Source: Paenibacillus selenitireducens (lineage in GTDB: Bacteria; Bacillota; Bacilli; Paenibacillales; Paenibacillaceae). From it: a stretch of 64,000 nucleotides of DNA. Position 1 is the stretch's first letter. The number at the start of each line of letters is the position of its first letter. The stretch covers positions 496,027 through 560,026 of the forward strand of contig NZ_MSZX01000003.1 in assembly GCF_002021565.1 (NCBI RefSeq). The letters are read 5' to 3'. The notes beneath the pieces were generated by a model. The model ran no database searches and had not been told where the DNA came from. It saw only the letters and a program-made list of their open reading frames with translations. A program made the position numbers and the translations under genes. Below, piece by piece: positions 8,650 to 17,741 of the stretch.

Positions 8650-9612
8650 TTATTCCTTCACGGCTCCGATCGTAAGTCCTTGCACGAAATAACGCTGAAA
8701 GAAAGGATAGGCGAGAACGATGGGTCCCGTAGCCAGAATAACCATAGCCATCCTCGATGTATCTTGCGGCATGTTACGAATGATTTCCAGACCTTCGGCG
8801 CTGCTCATCATACTGGAGTTCTGGAGAATGAACTGCATGTTGTTCTCAATTCGCATTAACATAGCTTGAAGCGGGACAAGCTTCGGATTCTCAATAAACA
8901 ACAGGGCATTGAACCAGTCGTTCCAATAGCCTAAGGTGCTGAACAGGCCAATGGTAGCAAGGCCGGGAAGCGACAGGGGGAGTACGAGACTTCGAAATAC
9001 GCGGAACTCGCTTGCGCCATCGATTTTCCCCGATTCAATGATCGCGTCAGGCACCATCGTCAAGAAAAACGTACGCATGATCAGGATGTAAAAGGCATTG
9101 ACGCATAGCGGAAGGATCAGCGCCCAAATGGAATCTTTGATATGCAGCAATTGAGTGGCGACCATATAGAACGGGACCAGTCCTCCGTTGAACAACAACG
9201 TGAAGAAAGCAATGAAGGAGAAAAATCCCCGGTATTTGAAGGACTTGCGCGATAGCGCGTAGGCATATAGGGAAATGATGACTAGGCTGAGCAACGTGCC
9301 TACGACGGTAATGAACAAGGTTACACCATAGGAACGAAGGAGCTGATTGCCGACGTTGAAAATATAGGAATAGGCGTCAATACTCCATTTCTCCGGGAAA
9401 ATTCGATATCCGTTCATGGCAAGGGTGTCCTCATCCGTGAACGAAAGGATCAATACAAATACAAATGGGAATACACACAAAATGGAGAACACACCCGCAA
9501 TAAGATTCGCGATCACATTCCAGAACGGAGACAGTTGTGAAAAATCGCGGCTCTTACGTTTTCGCGTTTGTTGTATCCCTGGGGGGGATGTATAGACTGG
9601 CTGATTGTCCAC
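8650..9612 (-). CDS. LplC-like CUT1 sugar ABC permease
   Basis: The 320-residue protein has six membrane segments and the permease loop ESGKIDGASEFRVFRSLVLP, the EAA motif that contacts the ATPase. It ends in GLTIGAVKE, the usual C-terminus of LplC/YtcP-type permeases. A polar, basic N-terminal extension of about 30 residues precedes the first membrane helix. It pairs with the permease gene immediately upstream (40-base gap). Confidence 0.9.
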   Translation of the reverse strand: MDNQPVYTSPPGIQQTRKRKSRDFSQLSPFWNVIANLIAGVFSILCVFPFVFVLILSFTDEDTLAMNGYRIFPEKWSIDAYSYIFNVGNQLLRSYGVTLFITVVGTLLSLVIISLYAYALSRKSFKYRGFFSFIAFFTLLFNGGLVPFYMVATQLLHIKDSIWALILPLCVNAFYILIMRTFFLTMVPDAIIESGKIDGASEFRVFRSLVLPLSLPGLATIGLFSTLGYWNDWFNALLFIENPKLVPLQAMLMRIENNMQFILQNSSMMSSAEGLEIIRNMPQDTSRMAMVILATGPIVLAYPFFQRYFVQGLTIGAVKE

Positions 9613-9652
9613 GTAAACACTTCCTCTCGCCGACCGTAGTCATAAGGATGAA

Positions 9653-10591
9653 TTAGAATAGAGCCTGATCCTTGTTGATTTTTCGTACAAGGGCATTGGA
9701 GGTCAGGACGAGGATGAATCCAATGAAGGATTGATAGAGACCTGCAGCCGTACTCATCCCGATTTCGCCCGAGACTTTTAAACCCCGGTAGACATACGTA
9801 TCAATAACATTCGTAACAGAGAATAGCGAACCCGAGTTGCGAGGCACTTGATAGAAAAGGCCGAAATCCGAATAGAAAATTCTACCGATGGCGAGCAAAG
9901 TGAGAATAATCATCAGAGGTTTGATCATAGGAATCGTAATATTGCGAATTTGCTGCCACTTATTCGCTCCATCGATCATAGCAGCTTCATAATAAGACTT
10001 ATCAATGCCGATAATGGCTGCGAGATAGACGACGCTGGTATACCCGATCGTTTTCCACAAGTTCATCAGTACGAGGATATATGGCCAGTAGGCAGTCTCG
10101 GAATACCAAGCGATCGGCTCGACCCCGAAGCTGCCGAGGAGCTGGTTCAAGGCACCTTTATCCGCGCTTAAAAAGCTAAAAGCGAAGTAACTCACGACGA
10201 TCCAAGATAAGAAATGGGGCAAAAACATGCCTGTCTGATACCATTTGGCAAGTTTGCGATTCACGATCTCGCTCAGAATGATCGCCATCAGGACAGAACA
10301 TACTAAACCGCTTACAATAAAAATAAAATTGTACAAGATCGTGTTTCGTGTAATAATGTAAGCGTCTTCAGTACTGAAAAGAAACTCAAAGTTTTTCCAT
10401 CCCACCCACTGGCTGTTGATAATGCTGGCGAGGAAGCCGTCTTTGTGGAACCGGTATTGCTTAAAGGCAATGACCGTTCCGAGGATAGGAAGATAGGAAA
10501 AGAACAGGAACCACAAGGCTCCAGGTAGAACCATCCACAGAAACGCTTTGTTCTTATTAAGATCTTTGATAAACCGCAAGGTTGCCTTCAC
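9653..10591 (-). CDS. LplB-like CUT1 sugar ABC permease
   Basis: The 312-residue protein has six membrane segments and the EAA loop EAAMIDGANKWQQIRNITIP. It is the first gene of the minus-strand importer operon (LplB-like, LplC-like, LplA-like). No ATPase gene accompanies it. It is divergent from the YesM-like kinase gene at 10749, which suggests control by that two-component system. Confidence 0.9.
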   Translation of the reverse strand: MKATLRFIKDLNKNKAFLWMVLPGALWFLFFSYLPILGTVIAFKQYRFHKDGFLASIINSQWVGWKNFEFLFSTEDAYIITRNTILYNFIFIVSGLVCSVLMAIILSEIVNRKLAKWYQTGMFLPHFLSWIVVSYFAFSFLSADKGALNQLLGSFGVEPIAWYSETAYWPYILVLMNLWKTIGYTSVVYLAAIIGIDKSYYEAAMIDGANKWQQIRNITIPMIKPLMIILTLLAIGRIFYSDFGLFYQVPRNSGSLFSVTNVIDTYVYRGLKVSGEIGMSTAAGLYQSFIGFILVLTSNALVRKINKDQALF

Positions 10592-10616
10592 ATAATCCCT
10601 CCAATCCGTTCATCAT

Positions 10617-10629
10617 GTCACGACGTGAC
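10617..10629. promoter_or_regulatory. Palindrome in the divergent region of the importer and two-component genes
   Basis: GTCACGACGTGAC is a 13-base palindrome with a single central base. It lies 26 bases before the importer start. On the minus strand TATGAT (about 10651-10646) could be the -10 box just upstream of it, with no good -35, as is common for activator-dependent promoters. Confidence 0.35.
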
Positions 10630-10748
10630 GTAAGCTCCATTTCATCATAGCAAAAGCATGGATCATAGGAATCTTAAAAAATTAAACTATCAGTGTTGAA
10701 ATTAAATAATGTTTTGGATCCTCCCTGTGAAAGGTGGTTATCGATACG

Positions 10749-12572
10749 ATGATCGAATGGTATAAGCAGCATTTTCGACGAAAAATGTTCAACAAGCTGT
10801 TGATCGTGTATTCCTCCATCACCATCCTGTCTTTGTTGGCCTTGTCCATTGTGGCGTATCAGTATTATGCAGATCATTGGGTACAGAAGGAATTGAATAT
10901 GAACAAGCAAGTATTAGAGGGCATTCGATCTTATGTAGACGGGAAATATCTATATTCCATGCAGACCATTCAGCAGCTCTATACCGATCAGGCGATGTTG
11001 GAGGATGTATTGTATTTTCTAAAGCATGACATTTCGGACTACTCCCACTATCGATTAGATCAATATGCGAAGAGCAGCGGATTTACGGCCCGGAATATGA
11101 ACGTCTTCTTCCATTTCCGTCTGGAGGGCGATAGCGATGTCGACAGTATGATGCTGTATAGCAAGGATCAGCAATTTATATATACATTCAAACCCTACGA
11201 TATTCAAAAATATATGCAGTTGGCAGATCCACCTTCTGAGCTTCTTAGCGCAAGCAGCGGTTCTGGAGCCCCTAAATTCATTCGCATCACGCCTTCAGCG
11301 CCTTACGCTGATATCATCCCAGAGAAATCCTTATTCAGTACCCAGAGTGCGATCAACGACCCTGCCACTTTGCAGAGCATGGGAAGCATCATCATGAACT
11401 ACAATGCCAATGGCATTGGCCGCATTCTGCACCAGCAGCAAGATCCCATTAAGGGATATATCGTCGTATTATCCAAAGAGGGCAAGGTGATTTACGACTC
11501 CTCCGACCGGTATTACGGAGCAACCTATCCCTATATGCAGCAGATGAGTCGGGGATCAGGAACAGGTATGTTAGCGGAAGAGTCATACGTTGATGTCCTA
11601 ACCTCAAGTAAGACCGATTTTCTGATCGCGTCGGTTCTTCCAAAAGCCGAATTGTATGCAGCGAACCGGGGCCTGCGCAATACGATCATATTCGTGACGG
11701 CAGGATGTATTGTGGCAGCGATTTTGTTCACCTATGCAGCCATTCGGAATGTGTCCAGGCGGACGCAGACGATTGTCAAAGCCATGCGCCGATTGCAGAA
11801 CGGAGATCTATCCGTACGGATTCCGCTGGTTGAGGAGGATGAATTATCACTGATATCCAGTCGGTTCAATCATATGTGCGAAGAGCTGAATGATTACATT
11901 AACCGCGTATATTTGTCCGAAGTGAAGAAGAAGCATGCGGAACTGATTGCGTTGCAGGCCCAGATCAAACCCCATTTTTTATATAACACGTTAGAGGCGA
12001 TCCGAATGAGGGCGCTCTCGAAGTCGGCGCATGACGTTGCGGATATGATCTGCATCTTGAGCAATCTGCTGAAATATTCGATTAAATACGATACGATCGT
12101 GACCATGGTCGATGAGTTGGAATACTGTCGGCAATATTTAGAGTTATTTCAGATCCGGTACAAGAACAAATTCGCCTATACGATTACGATGGATCAAGAA
12201 ATATCCCATATTTCCGTCATTAAATGTTCCTTGCAGCCCATTATCGAAAATTACATTATGCATGGGATATGGCTGAACCGCCATGATAACGAAATTCACA
12301 TTCGCGTCACCGCAGAGGATGGGTATGCATGTGTATCTATTCAAGATAACGGCAAAGGGATGTCGGCGGAAAAGCTGGAACAACTGCGGGAACGTTTGAA
12401 TCAGCTTGATGAACATAGTCACGCATCGATTGGGCTTCGTAACGTTAATGAGCGGTTGAAAATCATATATGGAGAGGAATGTCACCTTCACTTGGATAGC
12501 CGCATGAATGCCGGAACAAATATAAGAATGATGCTGCCTTATGCCAAAGGAGGAGAGCTTGCACATGTATAA
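10749..12572 (+). CDS. YesM-like sensor histidine kinase
   Basis: The 607-residue membrane kinase has a transmembrane helix near residues 18-40, an extracellular sensor region to about residue 295, a second helix around 298-322, a HAMP domain, and the His_kinase/HATPase block. The phospho-acceptor His is in QIKPHFLYNTLEAIRM, and the ATP-binding motifs DNGKGMS and GLRNVNERL follow. ATG 10749 was chosen over the upstream GTG at 10734 because AAAGGTGG lies about 11 bases before it. It overlaps the response regulator by 8 bases. Its sensor domain probably detects substrate of the neighbouring importer or its binding protein. Confidence 0.92.
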   Translation: MIEWYKQHFRRKMFNKLLIVYSSITILSLLALSIVAYQYYADHWVQKELNMNKQVLEGIRSYVDGKYLYSMQTIQQLYTDQAMLEDVLYFLKHDISDYSHYRLDQYAKSSGFTARNMNVFFHFRLEGDSDVDSMMLYSKDQQFIYTFKPYDIQKYMQLADPPSELLSASSGSGAPKFIRITPSAPYADIIPEKSLFSTQSAINDPATLQSMGSIIMNYNANGIGRILHQQQDPIKGYIVVLSKEGKVIYDSSDRYYGATYPYMQQMSRGSGTGMLAEESYVDVLTSSKTDFLIASVLPKAELYAANRGLRNTIIFVTAGCIVAAILFTYAAIRNVSRRTQTIVKAMRRLQNGDLSVRIPLVEEDELSLISSRFNHMCEELNDYINRVYLSEVKKKHAELIALQAQIKPHFLYNTLEAIRMRALSKSAHDVADMICILSNLLKYSIKYDTIVTMVDELEYCRQYLELFQIRYKNKFAYTITMDQEISHISVIKCSLQPIIENYIMHGIWLNRHDNEIHIRVTAEDGYACVSIQDNGKGMSAEKLEQLRERLNQLDEHSHASIGLRNVNERLKIIYGEECHLHLDSRMNAGTNIRMMLPYAKGGELAHV

Positions 12573-14124
12573 TGTTTTTATCGTAGATGACGAACCCTTT
12601 ATTCTGGAGGGAATGCCCTATATTATTCCTTGGGAAGATTATGGACTTGAGATTGTAGGGGAGGCGTCAGATGGGGACCAAGCGCTCATCGCCCTGCAGC
12701 AGATGCACATCGATATCCTCATTACGGATATTACGATGCCGACCATGAATGGGCTGGAATTAATCAGCCGAGCCCGGGAACAGTTCCCGGAGATGAAGTG
12801 CATCGTTTTGAGCGGGTATGATGATTTTAACTATATTAAAGAAGGCCTGCAGTACGGGATTGAAAATTATTTGCTCAAACCGATCCAAGTCGGCGAATTG
12901 AAGCAGACGTTGACGCGTACGGTCGAGAAATTGGATACAAGGCAGCGGCCGGAGAGCATCCCGTCGAACAGTCTCGATATTCTGAGGGATAATATTCTAT
13001 ATCGCTGGGTCTCGAACCGAATTGATACGGCGGAGTTGAAGAGTCGTGCGTTGATGCTCTCTTTTCATATCGATTACCCTTATTACAGGATCGCTGTTAT
13101 TCGTCCCCTCAAGGCAGATCATCATCCGCTTGCGGAAGACGTGATGCAGGACCTCTACCAGATCAGCAGGTATCATGCGGAACGCAGCGAGGGTTGCCAA
13201 TGTTTCTGCGATCCGGAAGGGGATATCATCATCATCTCGGGGAGCCATGACCACATGAACCACAAGGCTAATCTGCAAGGTACCCTTGACCGATGCCGCA
13301 GCAGTGTGACCGCAAAGCACAAGGGGATCCAACTGTATATCTCCCTGGGGAGAATGGAGTTGAACCACAGCAACGTGCCGGCAAGCTACGAATCCGCGAA
13401 GAAATTACAAGAATACTTTCTGATTTACGAGCATCATGAGATGATGGATGAAGAATTCGTTCAATTGGATATTTCGAATAAACGTTGGGATATGGATCTG
13501 CAGACGTATACGAAGCTGCTTCTCGGCATGGAAAGATCGAAGCTGGACGTCTTTATCGATACGTGGTTCAATGAGCTCCAGTGCAGCCAGGTGGCCTCTC
13601 CTTCTCAAATCCGGAATAGCGCTGTGGAATGCATCCTACATACCAAGCAGCTGATGCAGAATTATCCATATTCGACAGACTGGATGCAGGATTACAAAGC
13701 TTTATTCACGGGGATATTCCGCATCCATACGCTGGACCAAATGAAAGAACATGTTAAGCGGATTGCGGGGGCGGCGATGGAATGCATCCGCATGGAGGAT
13801 GACGGGTTAAGCCCTGTGATTAAACAGGTCGTGAAGCATGTGGAGGCGCAGTATGAGCGTGAGATCTCGCTCAAAACCTTGGCACAAACGTACAATATGC
13901 ACCCGGTGTATTTGGGGAGATTGTTTCAGCGGGAAACGGGGCAATTATTCTCGGATTATTTGAATAAATACCGGATCGAGGCGGCAAAACAGCTGTTGGC
14001 GGATTCGCAATACAAGACGAATGAAATTGCCTGCAAGGTGGGCTATATCGACCCCAGTTATTTCTACAAGCAATTCAAAAAATATTGCGGCATTTCACCG
14101 GCATTGTTCCGTGATATGTTGTAA
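12565..14124 (+). CDS. YesN-like AraC-type response regulator
   Basis: The 519-residue protein has an N-terminal receiver with acidic VDDE and phospho-acceptor Asp55 in LITDITMP, a middle region of the YesN type, and a C-terminal AraC double helix-turn-helix (about residues 415-519, ending GYIDPSYFYKQFKKYCGISPALFR). ATG 12565 is preceded by AAAGGAGGAG with good spacing; an upstream in-frame ATG at 12541 overlaps that site and was rejected. It is the partner of the kinase gene and probably activates the divergent importer operon. Confidence 0.92.
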   Translation: MYNVFIVDDEPFILEGMPYIIPWEDYGLEIVGEASDGDQALIALQQMHIDILITDITMPTMNGLELISRAREQFPEMKCIVLSGYDDFNYIKEGLQYGIENYLLKPIQVGELKQTLTRTVEKLDTRQRPESIPSNSLDILRDNILYRWVSNRIDTAELKSRALMLSFHIDYPYYRIAVIRPLKADHHPLAEDVMQDLYQISRYHAERSEGCQCFCDPEGDIIIISGSHDHMNHKANLQGTLDRCRSSVTAKHKGIQLYISLGRMELNHSNVPASYESAKKLQEYFLIYEHHEMMDEEFVQLDISNKRWDMDLQTYTKLLLGMERSKLDVFIDTWFNELQCSQVASPSQIRNSAVECILHTKQLMQNYPYSTDWMQDYKALFTGIFRIHTLDQMKEHVKRIAGAAMECIRMEDDGLSPVIKQVVKHVEAQYEREISLKTLAQTYNMHPVYLGRLFQRETGQLFSDYLNKYRIEAAKQLLADSQYKTNEIACKVGYIDPSYFYKQFKKYCGISPALFRDML

Positions 14125-14151
14125 TGTGATCTTAAGGTTGATAAGTTGAAG

Positions 14152-14207
14152 CAACAACAAAGCGGTGAAGTCCTCCGATAGGGGAAGGCTTCACCGCTTT
14201 GTTGTTT
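14152..14207. terminator. Bidirectional terminator between the response regulator and the second importer operon
   Basis: Arms CAACAACAAAGCGGTGAAG and CTTCACCGCTTTGTTGTT make a long stem that can serve both converging transcripts. Confidence 0.85.
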
Positions 14208-14217
14208 GGAATGACGC

Positions 14218-15081
14218 TTATTTCATACCAGAAATGGTGTAATTTTCGATGATATGTTTTTGGAAGATTATAAAGATAATGATGACAGGAATAATCATGA
14301 AAGCGGATCCTGCCATTTGTAACGCATAGTTGCCGCCGTATTGCCCTTTGAGTAGGGAAAGTCCTACGGATAAGGTGTACAGCTTCTCATCATTAGCGAT
14401 GATCAATGGCCAGAGGAAGCTGTTCCATCCTGCAATGAAGGTAAGAATCCCTTGCACGGCAAGGATCGGCTTCGTCAACGGCAATATAATTTGAACGAAT
14501 AACCGGAATTCACTTGCGCCATCCAGACGCGTTGCTTCTAACAATTCATTCGGAATGGTTGACATGAACTGACGGAACAAGAAAATTCCGAAAGCACCGA
14601 CAAGCCCAGGCAGAACAATACCGATCATCGTATTCGTTAAATTCATCATGTTGAGAATAAGGTAGACAGGAATCATCGTTACTTGTCCCGGAATCATCAT
14701 CGTAGCGAGTACGATATAGAACAAGGAATCTCTTCCTTTAAAGTCGTATTTCGCAAATCCGAATCCGGCTGCGGCGTTCAGGAACAATCCGATAAAAGAG
14801 AAGAAGACGATAATCAAAGTATTCTTCAAGTAAACGGCAAAATTCATATTCTCAAACAATTTCGTGAAGTTCTCTAACGTTGGACTTGATGGGAAAATCG
14901 TAAGCGGCAGCTTCATTAGCTCGCTTTCATGTTTGAGCGACGATAGCACCATCCAGAAAAATGGGATGAGCATGAGGATGCCGCCGATGGTTAGGATGAT
15001 TCCAACGAACCACTGGAACAGCTTTTCTTGGCGGTTGGTGGATTTCATGGGTTTCATTGCTGCTGTAGAGCTGGATTTCAT
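14218..15081 (-). CDS. CUT1 sugar ABC permease, MalG type (sophoro-oligosaccharide importer)
   Basis: The 287-residue protein has six membrane segments and the EAA loop EATRLDGASEFRLFVQIILP. It is the last gene of a three-gene minus-strand importer operon (binding protein, MalF-type, MalG-type) divergent from GH3 and GH94 genes. In Listeria innocua a similar set around Lin1839-Lin1841 handles beta-1,2-glucan oligosaccharides, so the same substrate is inferred here. Confidence 0.9.
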   Translation of the reverse strand: MKSSSTAAMKPMKSTNRQEKLFQWFVGIILTIGGILMLIPFFWMVLSSLKHESELMKLPLTIFPSSPTLENFTKLFENMNFAVYLKNTLIIVFFSFIGLFLNAAAGFGFAKYDFKGRDSLFYIVLATMMIPGQVTMIPVYLILNMMNLTNTMIGIVLPGLVGAFGIFLFRQFMSTIPNELLEATRLDGASEFRLFVQIILPLTKPILAVQGILTFIAGWNSFLWPLIIANDEKLYTLSVGLSLLKGQYGGNYALQMAGSAFMIIPVIIIFIIFQKHIIENYTISGMK

Positions 15082-15102
15082 ACGAGCACCTCCATTCTGT
15101 AA

Positions 15103-15987
15103 TTAAAGATCCGTGTCTTTGTTCTGGAATTTAAATTGTATCAACGTAATGATGATAATCGCGAAGAACAGTACAAAGGAACCAGCGGCAGCGTACCCGA
15201 AGTTGCTCAATTGGAACCCGTTACGGTAAATGAACAATGCTACGGAAGTGGTGCTGTCGAGCGGCTTGCCTTGCGTCATAATAAATGGTTCTTCGAAGAA
15301 TTGAAGCCAACCGATCATCGTCGTGATGGATACAAAGAAAATTGCAAAACGCAGCATCGGCAATGTAATTGAGGTCAACTGTTTCCAGTTGCTTGCTCCA
15401 TCCAGTTGCGCAGCTTCATAATACGATTTGGGAATGCCTTGTAACGCGGCAATAAAGATAATCATGTTTAACCCGATCGCTCTCCATACGGCTAATAGAA
15501 TAAGGGACAGCTTCGCCCATACCGGATGAGTTAGCCAAGGAACAGCAGGTAAGTGAATGGACTCCAGAATATAATTGAACAGACCGAATTTGGTGTTGTA
15601 CATATATCCCCATACTACTGCGACAGCGACGACGTTCGTGACGGCTGGCATATAGAAAATGACCCGGAAAGCTTTGAAGATGCGAGCTTTGCCGAAATTG
15701 ATCATAAGCGCGACGCCGAGCGAGCACACGATAACGAGCGGAACGCCAATGATGACATAAAACAAGGTGTTACCTATCGATTTCAAGAAGATGGGATCAG
15801 CCAACACGTTGATATAGTTTTTCAAACCGACGAACTTAATGTTAGAGTAGTCAGCCAGACCGACTAAATCCATGTTGGTAAAGCTGATAAAAAGCGCGAC
15901 AAAAATAGGCAGCAACGAGAATATTGTCAGCAAAATAAGCGTTGGTGCTATAAAGTAATACGGAGCTCGATTGACAGAGCCTTTCAT
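15103..15987 (-). CDS. CUT1 sugar ABC permease, MalF type (sophoro-oligosaccharide importer)
   Basis: The 294-residue protein has six membrane segments and the EAA loop EAAQLDGASNWKQLTSITLP. It is followed after 21 bases by the MalG-type permease, so the two are probably one heterodimeric channel. The ATPase must be supplied from elsewhere. Confidence 0.9.
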   Translation of the reverse strand: MKGSVNRAPYYFIAPTLILLTIFSLLPIFVALFISFTNMDLVGLADYSNIKFVGLKNYINVLADPIFLKSIGNTLFYVIIGVPLVIVCSLGVALMINFGKARIFKAFRVIFYMPAVTNVVAVAVVWGYMYNTKFGLFNYILESIHLPAVPWLTHPVWAKLSLILLAVWRAIGLNMIIFIAALQGIPKSYYEAAQLDGASNWKQLTSITLPMLRFAIFFVSITTMIGWLQFFEEPFIMTQGKPLDSTTSVALFIYRNGFQLSNFGYAAAGSFVLFFAIIIITLIQFKFQNKDTDL

Positions 15988-16081
15988 ATCTAATCACTTC
16001 CTTTGCTCGATACAGAACGCGAACGGGTAGATCATTTTACCGACGAGAGCTGCTCCCGCCGGTAATTTCATTCCACGATTC

Positions 16082-17344
16082 TTATTTGTTATTCAGAATA
16101 TCTTCTGCTTCTTTGTTGTACTTATTCATTTCATCTTGTACGTTGGCATTGGCACGGTAAATTTGTTCAAACGTTGATAAGAATTTTTGGGAAAGAGCTT
16201 CATACGGTTTGATCATTGGCATAGGTTCCGAATGCTCCATTTGATCGCCGAAGACTTTGTAATTCTTGTTGTTTTTCAATACATCGCTGTTCCATGCTTC
16301 TTTGGCAGCAGGAAGTGAATTCGTAAGCTCCATCCATTTCAATTGTGTTTCTGGTTTACTCATGTAAGCCAAGAATTTCATAGCTTCATCTTTATGTTTT
16401 GTGTATTGGAATACAGTTAAGTTAGATCCACCTAAAGCTGAAATGTTGTTTTCTTTTTTCGGAAGAACAGCTGTAGCCCATTTACCTTCTAATTCGGGTG
16501 CTTGATCGTTAATGATTTTGACCATCCAAGGTCCGCTGATGAACATAGGGGTAATGGCATCATCACGGAATGCAGGAATGATATCCATGCCTAAGTCAAT
16601 TGGCGCTAATTCTTCTTTGAAGAAACCATTCAAGTAGTCAACGGCTTCAACGAACGGAGCTTCATTGAATAATGGCTTGTTGCCATCAAGCAGCTTGGAA
16701 CCGTTCTGACGAGCGAACATGAAAGCTAAGGACTGTTCTTTTGTATCTAAGCTGATCCCGTATTTGTCACCGCCGCGAGCTTTTAATTTCGTAGCAGCGT
16801 CTTTCAATTCATCCCATGTTTTGGGTGCTTCGTTATAGCCTACCGATTGCAAAATATCTGTACGATAATATAAAACGCGTGTATCAACGTACCAAGGCAC
16901 CCCGATCGTAGCCCCGTCAAATTTCGTTGTATTAATGGATCCAGGGTAGAAGTTATCTGGCTTAAGCTCTGGGTATTGATCCAACATTGGGGCAATATCC
17001 ATTAAAGCTTTTGCGGATCCAAATTCCGGTACCCATGTCGTTCCCAGTTGAAGGACATCCGGTCCTTGCTTAGATGCGACAGCTGTGAGCAATTTATCAT
17101 GCGCTGTATCCCAAGGAAGTGCTTGAACTTTTATTTTAATGTTAGGATTTTCTTTTTCGAAATCTTCAGCAATTTTAGGAAGCGACTTGGCTTCTTCGCC
17201 CATTCCCCATACATTCAGGGTTACTTGCTTGTCGGAGCCGCCAGCGGATTCTGATGAATCTTTATTTGATGAAGAGCATCCAGTCAGAGCCGCCATAACG
17301 AGCATAAGACTTGATAACACTAAGGCCATTGTTTTTCTTTTCAT
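16082..17344 (-). CDS. Sugar-binding lipoprotein of the sophoro-oligosaccharide importer
   Basis: The 420-residue family-1 solute-binding protein has a lipobox LTGC (Cys near residue 23). ATG 17344 was chosen because AGGAGGAGAA lies just upstream and the signal peptide MKRKTMALVLSSLMLVMAAL starts there; an upstream in-frame ATG at 17419 would bury the signal peptide. It is first in its operon and directly controlled by the LacI-type operator at 17509. By analogy with the Lin1841 binding protein it should bind short beta-1,2-glucans. No ligand residues were assigned. Confidence 0.9.
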   Translation of the reverse strand: MKRKTMALVLSSLMLVMAALTGCSSSNKDSSESAGGSDKQVTLNVWGMGEEAKSLPKIAEDFEKENPNIKIKVQALPWDTAHDKLLTAVASKQGPDVLQLGTTWVPEFGSAKALMDIAPMLDQYPELKPDNFYPGSINTTKFDGATIGVPWYVDTRVLYYRTDILQSVGYNEAPKTWDELKDAATKLKARGGDKYGISLDTKEQSLAFMFARQNGSKLLDGNKPLFNEAPFVEAVDYLNGFFKEELAPIDLGMDIIPAFRDDAITPMFISGPWMVKIINDQAPELEGKWATAVLPKKENNISALGGSNLTVFQYTKHKDEAMKFLAYMSKPETQLKWMELTNSLPAAKEAWNSDVLKNNKNYKVFGDQMEHSEPMPMIKPYEALSQKFLSTFEQIYRANANVQDEMNKYNKEAEDILNNK

Positions 17345-17508
17345 TGTTGATTCTCCTCCTAGTAAAAGTACGTGAAAGTACCTCCCGTTATTATGCACTT
17401 TTGTTGTAAAACTACCCAATTACGCATGAGTGAAACAGTAAACAAACTGAATACTCACAACCCCCTATCGGAAATACTACTGTGTTTAAACTTGGTGTTC
17501 TAATTTGG

Positions 17509-17523
17509 TGAAACGTTTCGATT
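17509..17523. promoter_or_regulatory. LacI-type operator 1
   Basis: TGAAACGTTTCGATT contains the palindrome GAAACGTTTC. It lies immediately downstream of the -10 box of the minus-strand promoter, where a bound repressor would block the importer operon. Confidence 0.75.
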
Positions 17524-17526
17524 GTC

Positions 17527-17555
17527 ATTATATATCATTTTGAAATCGTATTCAA
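17527..17555 (-). promoter_or_regulatory. Sigma-A promoter of the importer operon
   Basis: On the minus strand -35 TTGAAT (17555-17550) and -10 TATAAT (17532-17527) are separated by 17 bases. The transcript leader to the start codon at 17344 is about 175 bases and contains operator 1 near its 5' end. Confidence 0.7.
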
Positions 17556-17592
17556 CAGGTTTCTCAAAAAATAATTAAAGGTTCAAACTTCC

Positions 17593-17610
17593 AATCGAAA
17601 CGTTTCAATT
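17593..17610. promoter_or_regulatory. LacI-type operator 2
   Basis: AATCGAAACGTTTCAATT is a near-perfect palindrome between the two divergent promoters, upstream of both. It could allow looping to operators 1 and 3 by a LacI-family dimer or tetramer. Confidence 0.7.
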
Positions 17611-17625
17611 TCTATTTCAACAGGG

Positions 17626-17654
17626 TTGACCATGTGAAACAAAGTGTTTATAAT
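17626..17654 (+). promoter_or_regulatory. Sigma-A promoter of the GH3-GH94 operon
   Basis: -35 TTGACC and a consensus -10 TATAAT are separated by exactly 17 bases. The start codon of the GH3 gene is at 17742. Confidence 0.8.
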
Positions 17655-17668
17655 CCCAATTAGCACAC

Positions 17669-17685
17669 AATCGAAACGTTTCTAT
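17669..17685. promoter_or_regulatory. LacI-type operator 3
   Basis: AATCGAAACGTTTCTAT overlaps or just follows the transcription start expected from the plus-strand promoter. It mirrors operator 1 on the other side of the divergent region. Confidence 0.75.
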
Positions 17686-17741
17686 AAAATAAATAAGCAT
17701 GAGTTATGGATTAGAATAAGACATCAAACGGAGGTTTTGTC

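Noticed and set aside
17460-17741. CcpA cre sites in the divergent GH3/importer region
   Set aside because: The GAAACGTTTC palindromes fit a local LacI operator better than the 14-base cre pattern, and a LacI gene is in the same locus.
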